In this document: positions 33,322 through 41,069 of the stretch, one piece after another
Layout: each line of letters opens with the position of its first letter
How positions within the stretch are numbered: the stretch's first letter is position 1
DNA from: Natrarchaeobius halalkaliphilus
GTDB lineage: Archaea > Halobacteriota > Halobacteria > Halobacteriales > Natrialbaceae
Assembly (NCBI RefSeq): GCF_003841485.1
Contig: NZ_REFY01000002.1
Location: 372,001-436,000, forward strand
Direction: 5' to 3'
DNA length: 64,000 nt
The notes under the pieces: model-generated
Databases searched by the model: none
The model's input: the letters and a program-made list of their open reading frames with translations, nothing else
What the model was told of the DNA's origin: nothing
Program-made: the position numbers and the translations under genes

Positions 33322-34788
33322 ATGAGCAACGGAACGTTCGACGCCGGCGACGTCACGCTCGAGCAAGTACGCGAACACGTCTGGGAACTCCCCGCGACGG
33401 GCGACATGCGAGTTCCCGCGCGAGTGTTCGCCAGCCGGGCCCTTCTCGAGGAGATTTCGGAGGACAAAACGCTCGAACAGCTTCGAAACACGACTCACTT
33501 GCCGGGGATCACGAACTACGCCATCTGTATGCCCGACGGTCACCAGGGGTACGGGTTCCCGGTCGGCGGAGTAGGCGCGCTGGACGCCGAAACCGGCTGT
33601 ATCTCGCCCGGCGCGGTCGGCTATGATATTAACTGTGGCGTCAGAATGATGAAGACGAATCTGACGTACGACGAGGTTGCCGGAACCGAAGCGGAACTCG
33701 TCGACTCCCTGTTCGCCAACGTTCCGTCGGGGCTGGGCGGCGGCGGAATCGTCGAGTCGGACGTCGAGACGGTGAACGAGATCCTCGCTCGCGGCGTCGA
33801 CTGGGCGCTCGAGCACGGCTACGCGGTCGAAGAGGACCTGTTGCACTGCGAAGACGAGGGAACGCGCGAGGAGGCGGATCCCGACAAAGTGACCCAGAAA
33901 GCGAAGGATCGCGGGAAGAACCAGATCGGCTCGCTCGGCTCGGGCAATCACTTCCTCGAGGTCCAGCGCGTGACGAACGTCTTCGACGCGCACGTCGGCG
34001 AGGCATTCGGACTCGAGGAAGATCAGATTGTGATCTTGATCCACTGTGGCTCGCGCGGGCTTGGCCACCAGACGTGTACCGACTACCTGCGGAAGATCGA
34101 ACGCCAACACCAGGGGTTGTTGAATCAGCTTCCCGACAAAGAGCTGGCTGCGGCACCAGCGGGTTCACAGCTCGAGACGGACTACTACGGGGCGATGAAC
34201 GCCGCGATCAACTTCGCGTGGGTCAATCGCCAGCTCATCATGCATCGGACCCGACAGGTCTTCGAGCGCGTCTTCGATCGATCGTGGCAGAACATGGAAA
34301 TGGAGCTTCTGTACGACGTCGCCCACAACATCGCGAAAAAAGAGACGCACGACGTCGACGGCGACCAGCGCGAACTCTACGTGCATCGAAAGGGAGCGAC
34401 GCGAGCGTTCCCCGCCGGCCATCCGGACGTTCCGACGGCCTACCGCGACGTCGGCCAACCCGTCATTATCCCCGGGAGCATGGGTGCCGGAAGCTACGTT
34501 CTTCGCGGCGGCGAGAACTCGATGGATCTCACCTTCGGATCCACTGCCCACGGTGCGGGCCGGCTGATGAGCCGGACCCAGGCGAAAAACGAGTACTGGG
34601 GCGGCGACGTTCGGGACGAACTCGAGGACCAACGAGACATCTACGTCAAAGCGCAGTCGGGCGCGACGGTCGCTGAAGAAGCGCCGGGCGTCTACAAGGA
34701 CGTCGACGAGGTCGTTCGCGTCTCGGACGAACTCGGGATCGGTGACAAAGTCGCGCGCACGTTCCCGGTGTGTAACATCAAAGGGTGA
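33322..34788 (+). CDS. rtcB: RNA-splicing ligase RtcB
   Basis: Joins RNA 2',3'-cyclic phosphate and 5'-OH ends with GTP; the archaeal tRNA-splicing ligase. 488 aa, no intein. Mn-binding Cys in GYDINCGVRMM (C105), GSGNHFLEVQ, and HCGSRGLGHQ are intact. The guanylylated His lies in TAHGAGRLMSR and the protein ends with the conserved PVCNIKG. The start at 33322 is preferred; an in-frame start at 33295 overlaps the DoxX gene. It shares its strand with archease (DoxX gene between), giving a probable RNA-repair transcription unit. Confidence 0.96.
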   Translation: MSNGTFDAGDVTLEQVREHVWELPATGDMRVPARVFASRALLEEISEDKTLEQLRNTTHLPGITNYAICMPDGHQGYGFPVGGVGALDAETGCISPGAVGYDINCGVRMMKTNLTYDEVAGTEAELVDSLFANVPSGLGGGGIVESDVETVNEILARGVDWALEHGYAVEEDLLHCEDEGTREEADPDKVTQKAKDRGKNQIGSLGSGNHFLEVQRVTNVFDAHVGEAFGLEEDQIVILIHCGSRGLGHQTCTDYLRKIERQHQGLLNQLPDKELAAAPAGSQLETDYYGAMNAAINFAWVNRQLIMHRTRQVFERVFDRSWQNMEMELLYDVAHNIAKKETHDVDGDQRELYVHRKGATRAFPAGHPDVPTAYRDVGQPVIIPGSMGAGSYVLRGGENSMDLTFGSTAHGAGRLMSRTQAKNEYWGGDVRDELEDQRDIYVKAQSGATVAEEAPGVYKDVDEVVRVSDELGIGDKVARTFPVCNIKG

Positions 34789-34837
34789 AACGGCGCTTTT
34801 ATCGACCAGTAACAGTTGTTGCAAATACGATTTCTTT

Positions 34838-34847
34838 ATTCAGCAAC
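34838..34847 (+). repeat. Left end of the island's inverted repeat
   Basis: ATTCAGCAAC, matched by its reverse complement GTTGCTGAAT at 36830-36839. The similarity extends imperfectly outward (GATTTCTTTATTCAGCAAC against GATTCTATTCAGCAAC). The pair brackets a 2-kb gene island and may be the ends of an old IS-like unit. Confidence 0.4.
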
Positions 34848-34919
34848 CGGCGTGCATATTTTACGAGGGATTTCGGGCATTCCTCGGAGTTACTCAGCGA
34901 GTTAATCCACACCATATTT

Positions 34920-35246
34920 CTAGTTCTTGATAGTCTTTTCGATGGGTATCACCCGGAGTTCTCCGAAGCCGTAGCGCGAGTGTGAGCCGACCCGACGAAC
35001 GGCATTCTTCGCCGTCTCCACCGGGCGGTCACCCTCGTACTTCACGACCTGACCGTGGTCGATGGTCTGAAGCCGATACACCTCCTGTTGCTCCAGCACC
35101 TTCTCCTCACGCTCACGGAGATCGCGCTTCGCCTCTCGCTCCAGTTGCTCGGCGCGACGGCATCGATGCTCGGCTCGCCGTTCGCTGGGTGTCCATCTTG
35201 CAACGAAGACTGGTTCGATTCCGAAGCTTCGATGCGACAACACCAT
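34920..35246 (-). CDS. Coiled-coil hypothetical protein with uncertain N-terminus
   Basis: The convincing part is the last 90 residues: a charged helix SERRAEHRCRRAEQLEREAK onward (about 20-60), then YRLQTIDHGQVVKYEGDRPV and HSRYGFGELRVIPIEKTIKN. This looks like a real haloarchaeal cytoplasmic protein, whereas the opposite-strand reading is a leucine-rich shadow. The first in-frame ATG (35246) lies inside the oppositely oriented HNH gene. This suggests that its own start has been lost or that a one-base shift lies near 35195, where an ATG occurs in the next frame. No family assigned. Confidence 0.45.
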   Translation of the reverse strand: MVLSHRSFGIEPVFVARWTPSERRAEHRCRRAEQLEREAKRDLREREEKVLEQQEVYRLQTIDHGQVVKYEGDRPVETAKNAVRRVGSHSRYGFGELRVIPIEKTIKN

Positions 35247-35652
35247 GCGCAAGTGCACGACGAGAGTCTGGTTCAGACGCTCACATTCGTGTGCGAATGG
35301 TGCGGAGAGGAGTTCGAGCGCACTGATACTCAAGCAGATGGTGCCCGCTTTTGCTCTCAAGAGTGCAGAGTGGCGAAGGGCCGACGGAGACTGGTCGGCA
35401 CACAGCGAGGACGGGAGAGATGAAGCACTCGAACGCGACAATCACGAGTGTCAGAGGTGTGGCGAAGACACCGACATCGAAGTTCATCACCTCATACCAC
35501 GGTCAGCAGGAGGCCCTGACAAAGCGGAGAATCTCGTTACTCTGTGCTCAAAATGTCACTCGTGGGTTCACGCCGCGGGGTTTTCACAGCTGCTTGAGGA
35601 AAGGAGCGATCTGTACGAAGAACTTCGGGAAGCGGTTTGCGACGAAGACTGA
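35166..35652 (+). pseudogene. HNH endonuclease with zinc fingers, frameshifted
   Basis: From the ATG at 35166 the frame encodes a C2H2 finger (CPSCNEDWFDSEASMRQHHA) and a second Cys pair (CEWCGEEFERTD; FCSQECRVAKG), ending at a TGA at 35421-35423. The HNH nuclease domain continues in another frame: ERDNHECQRCGEDTDIEVHH, LIPRSAGGPDKAENLVTLCS and KCHSWVH, to the stop at 35650-35652. The shift falls around 35410-35420. Total length is one base over a multiple of three, so a single-base insertion explains it. HNH enzymes of this type act in restriction or mobile-element contexts. Confidence 0.7.
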
Positions 35653-35690
35653 GCGACAGTTCTTTGAGTACCACCCGCGTACCACGCATT

Positions 35691-35963
35691 ATGAGCACGG
35701 ACGCAGGCGACAACGGCGATGGGGACATGGTGAAGTTGAATGTGAAGGTGCCGAAGCGGCTTCTCGAAGAGATCGACGAACTGGCGGAGGAACTGGAGTA
35801 CACCAACCGCTCGGAGTTCATTCGTGAGGTGCTGCGCGACACCACGGAGCCGATTCTGACGCCCGGAGCACAGGAGGGCGTCTCGGAGGGCTACACGGAT
35901 GTTGCAGCGGGGCGGACGATGTCCACGGACGAGGCCCGCGAACGCCTCGGTATCGACGACTGA
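35691..35963 (+). CDS. Ribbon-helix-helix antitoxin (CopG/ParD-like)
   Basis: 90 aa. After an acidic start, VKLNVKVPKRLLEEIDELAE (about 14-33) and YTNRSEFIREVLRD (about 38-51) form a ribbon-helix-helix DNA-binding domain. The C-terminal tail (TMSTDEARERLGIDD) is the usual toxin-binding extension. ATG at 35691; an in-frame upstream extension into the HNH gene is unlikely. It ends 10 bp before the RelE-like gene. Expected role: neutralise the toxin and repress the operon. Confidence 0.8.
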   Translation: MSTDAGDNGDGDMVKLNVKVPKRLLEEIDELAEELEYTNRSEFIREVLRDTTEPILTPGAQEGVSEGYTDVAAGRTMSTDEARERLGIDD

Positions 35964-35973
35964 GGGCTGAACG

Positions 35974-36273
35974 GTGGCTCACGAGGTCGTTCTGACGGAG
36001 ACGTTGGTCGAAACGCTGGAACAGTTCGAGACCGATGACGCCGAGCGGATCATCAACAAGCTGGAGGACATCGGCGACTTCCCGAACCACTTTCTTGACC
36101 GGTTGAAGAACCATCCCGGCTACAAGCTTCGAGTTGGTGACTTCCGCGTGCTGATCGATTGGGACAAGGAAAACGAGGTGATCTACGCCATCGACGCCTT
36201 CGAGCGGAAGAAGGAGTACCGCGAACTCGGGAAGTACCGTGAGGTATGGGGGTCGTGGCGAGATGATGAGTAG
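35974..36273 (+). CDS. RelE/ParE-family toxin
   Basis: 99 aa, GTG start. The RelE fold is shown by LVETLEQFETDDAERIINKL (helices 1-2), LKNHPGYKLRVGDFRVLIDW (the central strands with the conserved Lys and Arg) and VIYAIDAFERKKEYRE. RelE-type enzymes cleave mRNA on the ribosome. It pairs with the ribbon-helix-helix gene 10 bp upstream as a type II toxin-antitoxin module. The third gene follows 13 bp downstream, in the same orientation. Confidence 0.82.
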   Translation: MAHEVVLTETLVETLEQFETDDAERIINKLEDIGDFPNHFLDRLKNHPGYKLRVGDFRVLIDWDKENEVIYAIDAFERKKEYRELGKYREVWGSWRDDE

Positions 36274-36286
36274 GTGGTGAAAGGCC

Positions 36287-36766
36287 GTGGCAAAGGAGAA
36301 AGACGACGACGCCGACCGCGATCCCGAGCCGAAGGGTAAAATCCACGAGCGGTGGCAAGAGAAGGCGGAGATTTCAAGCCGGTACACCGAGGCCAAAAAG
36401 AAGTTGCCAGACGACCCGCGGGACGATCCGTGGGCGTACACGGCACTTCTGAGCCGAAATCCAGCCAACAACATCACACCGCCGCTGTGGGAGGCGATCA
36501 AATCACACGCCTACCGAGTCTACAATTGGGCAGAGGAACGAAATCGGTACGATCAACCAGAAACGCCTGAGCATCGGCTCGCAAAGGCACTTGGAAAAGT
36601 CCAGCTTCGACACTACTACTGGTCGAAAGGAACGAACGAGCACCTCACGGAGACTCTGGACGGAGAGGACGCAACGCGGCTGTATCCCTTCTTCGATCTC
36701 TCGGCGCCAACTAAGGACGACCCACACGACCTTCGGCTTCCGACCGAGCCACCAGAAACCCGATAA
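36287..36766 (+). CDS. Unknown third gene of the toxin-antitoxin unit
   Basis: 159 aa from a GTG 13 bp after the toxin stop. It is a hydrophilic protein with a charged N-terminus (AKEKDDDADRDPEPKGKIHE) and an aromatic-rich middle (WAYTALLSRNPANNITPPLW; VYNWAEERNRYDQ; HYYWSKGTNEHL). No membrane segment, no Cys, no motif I recognise. Close spacing suggests co-transcription with the RHH/RelE pair. It might be a chaperone-like or cargo gene of the island. The region just after its stop is non-coding and contains the right-hand inverted repeat. Confidence 0.55.
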   Translation: MAKEKDDDADRDPEPKGKIHERWQEKAEISSRYTEAKKKLPDDPRDDPWAYTALLSRNPANNITPPLWEAIKSHAYRVYNWAEERNRYDQPETPEHRLAKALGKVQLRHYYWSKGTNEHLTETLDGEDATRLYPFFDLSAPTKDDPHDLRLPTEPPETR

Positions 36767-36829
36767 GTATTTGGCGACGTTCTTGGGGCCGGTTGGAGCA
36801 CCTCAAACGCCGACTGAATCTCGGGAGGC

Positions 36830-36839
36830 GTTGCTGAAT
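36830..36839 (-). repeat. Right end of the island's inverted repeat
   Basis: GTTGCTGAAT, the reverse complement of 34838-34847, inside AGGCGTTGCTGAATAGAATC. It lies between the unknown third gene and the end of dapE. Both ends are followed within a few bases by CGGCGTG, which may be chance. Confidence 0.4.
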
Positions 36840-36854
36840 AGAATCGGCGTGTTT

Positions 36855-37961
36855 TCAACTACTGGTAACGAGGGTCGAGAGCGCGTCCTCGAGCGCCTCG
36901 GCCGCAGCCTCGAGCGCTGAAACGGCGACGTACTCGCGTTCTGCGTGAGCCACGGCCCCGTCCTCGTCGGCCAGAACTCCCGGACCGAAGACGACAGTTG
37001 GGGCGGTGGCGGCGAAAAAGCCCGCTTCGGTGGCCGCACCGAACGGTCGAACGTCGCCCCCGCTTGCAGCCCGAAGCGTCCGAACCAGTTCGTCGTCCTC
37101 GTCGGTGACGAACGCCTTCGGGAACGGCGTATCGGGACGGATCAGATCGACCGAGATCGTCCGCGCCCCGGCGACGCGTTCCTCGAGGTACGCCTGGAGA
37201 TCCCGTCGGAAGCTCTCGCTCGTTTCGGGGGGAACGGTTCGACGGTCGAACGTGAGTCGGCATCGGCCCGGAACTCGGTTCGGTGCACCGCCACCCTCGA
37301 GACCGGTCGGAGTCAGCTTCGGTCCGCCGAGAACGTCCGTGTCCCCCGATCCCGATGCGTCGTCGTAGCGTTCGAGCGCCTCGAGGACGGCTGCCAGACC
37401 TGCCACCGGGTTCGTCGCGGCGGGGACGCTCGCGGCGTGCCCGCCCTCGCCTTCGATCGTGATCGTACCCTCACACTGGCCGCGAGCGCCGACACAGACG
37501 TCGAGTCCGGTCGGTTCACCGACGACGTAGCCGTCGGCCGACAGCCGTTCAGCGAGTCCCGCAGCGCCGGTCATCAGCGTCTCCTCGTCGGGCGTGATCG
37601 CGAGCGTGAGTCGGCCGTCCGACGGCTCGACTCGCAAAAACGCAGCCAGCAGCGACGCGAGGGGCCCCTTCGCATCACAGGCACCGCGTCCGCGAACGAC
37701 GTCCGATCCCTCGTCGCGGTCGTACGAAACGTGTGGCGGAACGGTGTCGATGTGGGTGTTCAGGACGACGTGTGTACCATCGTCGTCTCCCCGTCCCCGA
37801 CTCGCGAGTACGTTACCGAACTCGTCGACTTCGGGAGCCATACCGGCGTCAGAAAGCGTTTCGAGGAGGAAATCTCGCATCTCCGTGACGTCCTCGTGAG
37901 AGGGGATCGCGACCGCATCGGCGTGGAATTCGACGAGGTCGAAGTCCGAACCCATCGTCAC
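36855..37961 (-). CDS. dapE: Succinyl-diaminopimelate desuccinylase-type M20 peptidase
   Basis: Hydrolyses N-succinyl-LL-DAP to LL-DAP and succinate in lysine biosynthesis. 368 aa from a GTG overlapping the lysA stop by 4 bp; an ATG two codons on (37955) is equally possible. Zinc ligands and catalytic Asp in NTHIDTVPPH (about 68-77), RGRGACDAKGPL (about 88-99), and the general-base Glu in TPDEET (about 123-128). Dimerisation domain about 170-290; final metal His near VAHAEREYV. M20 specificity cannot be proved from sequence, but the dap operon context decides it. Confidence 0.88.
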   Translation of the reverse strand: MTMGSDFDLVEFHADAVAIPSHEDVTEMRDFLLETLSDAGMAPEVDEFGNVLASRGRGDDDGTHVVLNTHIDTVPPHVSYDRDEGSDVVRGRGACDAKGPLASLLAAFLRVEPSDGRLTLAITPDEETLMTGAAGLAERLSADGYVVGEPTGLDVCVGARGQCEGTITIEGEGGHAASVPAATNPVAGLAAVLEALERYDDASGSGDTDVLGGPKLTPTGLEGGGAPNRVPGRCRLTFDRRTVPPETSESFRRDLQAYLEERVAGARTISVDLIRPDTPFPKAFVTDEDDELVRTLRAASGGDVRPFGAATEAGFFAATAPTVVFGPGVLADEDGAVAHAEREYVAVSALEAAAEALEDALSTLVTSS

Positions 37962-39187
37962 TGTTCCACGCGAGTGACGTCATCGAGCGTCTCGCGCCGG
38001 CGAACGATCCGATGCCCGCCGTCCTCGAGTGCGACCTCACCGGGGCGAGGCTGTGAGTGGAACTGACTCGCCAGCTCGTAGCCATACGAGCCGGCGTTAC
38101 CGATGGCGATGACGTCTTCGCGTTCCGGACGGGCGATCGGTCGGTCGTGAGCGAAGACGTCGGCGCTGGTACAGACCGGCCCGCCGACGGTGACCGGGTG
38201 TGGCTCACGCTCGGGCACGCTTACGTTCAGCATGGGGTGATAGGAGCCGAACATCGCGGGACGGATCATCGTCGCGAGACTGGCGTCGACGCCGACGACC
38301 GTCGTGTCGGGTGCCTCCTTGATCGTGTTGACCTCGGTGAGGATCACCCCCGCGTCAGCGACGACGTATCGCCCCGGCTCGAGTTTGAGCGTCGCGTCGA
38401 TCTCACCGACGGCGTCACGAACCATCTCCGCCGTTCGTTCGAGGTCGAGCGGTTTCTCGTCCTCTCGATAGGGGACGCCGAAACCGCCACCGACGTCGAC
38501 GAACTCGAGGTCACCGACGCGTCGGGCCATCGCACCGACTCGCTCGATCGCCCGGCAGTGCTCTTCGATGCCGTCCGTGAGAACGCCGCTTCCCGCGTGG
38601 GCGTGAAGACCGACCAGATCGAACCCGTCGCGAACCCGGTCAGCGACGTCCGGAACCCGCTCGTAGGGAATTCCAAACTTGGCGTCGGCGCCCGTCGCCA
38701 CCTTCTCGTGATGGCCGGTTCCGATACCTGGATTGACGCGGATCGCGATTCGACCGTCGTAGCCCCGGTCTGCGAGTCGCTCGAGCGTGTCTATCGCGCC
38801 GATCGTGATCGTCAGCCCCGGGTGGTCCGTGGCCAGGTCGGTCGCGTAATCGAGGTCGTGGTCCGGTGGATTGACCGCGGTGTACTGTAGCGTGTTCGGG
38901 TCGGCACCGGCGTCGATCGATCGCTGTAGTTCGCCCCAGGCGGCACACTCGATGTCGCCGCCGGTCTCGAGGATCGTCTCGAGTACCGCTTTCCCGGTGT
39001 GTGCTTTCGCCGCGTACATGACTTCGGCGTCGGGAAAGGCGGTCGAAAACCGAGCGTAGTTCTCCGCGACCCGATCGAGATCGATCACGTAAAGCGGCGT
39101 CTCGTACTCCGCAGCGAGGGACTCGAGCGTCGACGCGTCCCAGTCGGTGAGCCGGCGAACCGCCGGCGAATCCGCGAGATCACACAT
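37958..39187 (-). CDS. lysA: Diaminopimelate decarboxylase
   Basis: PLP enzyme converting meso-DAP to L-lysine, the last step of the pathway. 409 aa. PLP lysine in YAAKAHTGKAVL (about K46). HAHAGSGVLTDGIEEHCRA, GGGFGVPYRE and EPGRYVVADAG (about 265-275) are the barrel and phosphate-binding motifs. CTSADVFAHDR lies in the C-terminal domain. Start MCDLADSP at 39187; the in-frame ATG at 39217 is less likely. Overlaps dapE by 4 bp. A 208-bp gap without a gene separates it from dapD. Confidence 0.93.
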   Translation of the reverse strand: MCDLADSPAVRRLTDWDASTLESLAAEYETPLYVIDLDRVAENYARFSTAFPDAEVMYAAKAHTGKAVLETILETGGDIECAAWGELQRSIDAGADPNTLQYTAVNPPDHDLDYATDLATDHPGLTITIGAIDTLERLADRGYDGRIAIRVNPGIGTGHHEKVATGADAKFGIPYERVPDVADRVRDGFDLVGLHAHAGSGVLTDGIEEHCRAIERVGAMARRVGDLEFVDVGGGFGVPYREDEKPLDLERTAEMVRDAVGEIDATLKLEPGRYVVADAGVILTEVNTIKEAPDTTVVGVDASLATMIRPAMFGSYHPMLNVSVPEREPHPVTVGGPVCTSADVFAHDRPIARPEREDVIAIGNAGSYGYELASQFHSQPRPGEVALEDGGHRIVRRRETLDDVTRVEQ

Positions 39188-39395
39188 TACGTCTCCGGAG
39201 TCGTCCCGAGGATTCAAAACTTTGGATTCCGCCGCCGAGACGACCAGTTCAGCGCCCAGCCATCGAACTCGAACCGAAGAGTGGCAGATGGGAGATGCCA
39301 GTCGTCCGATTGGCCTCCATCAATCGACGTTGTTCGCTCTCCCACGCTCATCGTCCAATAACTGTTCGCCACCGACATTGGCTTTGGAGACGCGG

Positions 39396-40232
39396 TCACT
39401 CGCGAAGTGCGTCCTCACGCTCGGTCGCCTCGAGCGTTTCCTGCGCCAGGTCCGTCGCGACGACAGCCGGTTTGTACGCGCCGCCTTCGAAGAGCTCGTG
39501 GTCGCTGATCGAAGATTCGACAAATCTAGTAAACGCGCGTCGATCGGCGGGTAGTTCGCCGTAGATGACCTCCTCCTCGACGAGATCGTAGACCGGAATT
39601 CGCGGCGTCAACAGTGTATTCTCACCGACGACGCTGTTCTCACCGACGACGAACCCCGACGTCACTCGACAGCCAGCGCCGAGCGAGACATCGTCTTCGA
39701 CGATGACCGGTGCGTCCTCGACGGGCTCGAGGACGCCGCCGATAAGCGTGTTCGCGCCGAGCTTGACGTTCTCACCGATCTGTGCGCACGATCCCACGGT
39801 GTCACAGGAGTCGACGAGCGTCCCGTCACCGATGTGTGCGCCGATGTTGACGAACGCGGGGCTCATCAGGATGCAGTCGGAGCCGACGTGAGCCCCCCGA
39901 CGGACGACGGTTCCGTCGGGCGTGTTTCGCGAGCCGCGATCGCCGTAATCGCTCGTATCGGCCAGCGGCAGAACGTCGTTGTACGTGACGCCACCGTACT
40001 CCCGAGGCCGGGTTTCACGCAGACCGAAGTTCAGCAAAATACCCTGTTTGACCCACTCATTTGCCTCCCAAGTGCCGTCGGCCGGCTCGGCCGCGCGAAC
40101 GTCGCCCGCCTCCAGTGCCGCGACGAACTCGTCCAGCGTCGCGAGTTCGTCAGTCCCTGCAGATCGGGCGTCGACCGCATCGTTCTGTTTGCGCTCCCAC
40201 AACTCCCGTACGTCCGCCTCGAGCGTACTCAT
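39396..40232 (-). CDS. dapD: Tetrahydrodipicolinate N-succinyltransferase
   Basis: Adds succinate from succinyl-CoA to tetrahydrodipicolinate. 278 aa. Helical N-terminal domain (1-100), then a left-handed beta-helix of hexapeptide repeats (about 110-215: VVRRGAHVGSDCILMSPAFV, NIGAHIGDGTLVDSCDTVGS, KLGANTLIGGVLEPVEDAPV). The C-terminal arm completes the acyl-CoA site. Its presence shows the succinylase branch of the DAP pathway. It lies 69 bp after dapB in the operon. Confidence 0.93.
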   Translation of the reverse strand: MSTLEADVRELWERKQNDAVDARSAGTDELATLDEFVAALEAGDVRAAEPADGTWEANEWVKQGILLNFGLRETRPREYGGVTYNDVLPLADTSDYGDRGSRNTPDGTVVRRGAHVGSDCILMSPAFVNIGAHIGDGTLVDSCDTVGSCAQIGENVKLGANTLIGGVLEPVEDAPVIVEDDVSLGAGCRVTSGFVVGENSVVGENTLLTPRIPVYDLVEEEVIYGELPADRRAFTRFVESSISDHELFEGGAYKPAVVATDLAQETLEATEREDALRE

Positions 40233-40301
40233 ATCTGTCCGGAGATGACGAGTGCAGGGCTAAAATACCACCCGTTCTCTCTTCGCTGCGTTCCTCGGCC
40301 G

Positions 40302-41069
40302 TCACTCCGAGATGACGTCAGCGAACTCGTACCTGCCTGGGTCGCGCTCGGCGAGCCAGACGGCAGCGTCGACGGCACCCGCAGCGAACACTCCGCGATC
40401 CTCTGCGCGGTGGGTCAGTCGAACTTCCTCGTGGTTGCCGGCGAGCAAGATCTCGTGTTCTCCCGTGATATCGCCCGCACGGAGCGCGTGGACGCCGATT
40501 TCTCCGGCTTCGCGGGGAGAATCGCCCTCGCGGCCGTGCGTTCGCTCAGCGAACTCTCCGTTCGCCTCTATCTCGGAAAGCAGCCGGTTCGCGGTCCCGC
40601 TCGGAGCGTCGCGTTTTCCGTTGTGGTGGGTTTCGACGAGTTCGACGTCGTACCCCGGAAGGTTCCGAACGGCCTCACCGACGACGTTGAGCAGCGCCTG
40701 GACGCCGCGTGCGAAGTTCGGCGCTCGAAGAACGGGAACCCGATCGCTCGCCGCCGCGAGAACCTCGAGATCGTCCGCATCGAAGCCGGTGGTTCCCGTG
40801 ACGAACGCCACGTTCGTCTCGGCACAGTGAGACGCGTACTCGCGAGCCGATTCGGGGCCGGTGAAATCGACGACGACGGTCGGCTCTCGATCGACGAGAA
40901 GCGTCTCGAAATCCGCCGCGGGCTCGATTTCGGTCCCGCCGACCGATTGACCATCCGGACTGCGGTTGATCGCGAAGGCGAGTTCACAGTCGTCGCGATC
41001 GTTTACGGCGGCGATCACTTCTCGGCCCATTCGTCCAGTCGCACCCGTCACACCGACTCGAGCCGTCAT
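40302..41069 (-). CDS. dapB: 4-hydroxy-tetrahydrodipicolinate reductase
   Basis: NAD(P)H-dependent reductase after DapA. 255 aa. Nucleotide-binding GVTGATGRMGREVI at residues 6-19; VVDFTGPES (about 70-78); TGTTGFDADDL (about 92-102). Catalytic ELVETHHNGKRDAPSGTA contains the His pair, Lys and PSGT of the family (about 145-162). Start overlaps the dapA stop by 4 bp, so the two are coupled. Confidence 0.94.
   Translation of the reverse strand: MTARVGVTGATGRMGREVIAAVNDRDDCELAFAINRSPDGQSVGGTEIEPAADFETLLVDREPTVVVDFTGPESAREYASHCAETNVAFVTGTTGFDADDLEVLAAASDRVPVLRAPNFARGVQALLNVVGEAVRNLPGYDVELVETHHNGKRDAPSGTANRLLSEIEANGEFAERTHGREGDSPREAGEIGVHALRAGDITGEHEILLAGNHEEVRLTHRAEDRGVFAAGAVDAAVWLAERDPGRYEFADVISE

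Noticed and set aside
34982-35165. Leucine-rich plus-strand frame preceding the HNH zinc finger as its N-terminus
   Set aside because: It is the complement of a charged coiled-coil protein on the minus strand, and the zinc-finger homology starts after the ATG at 35166.
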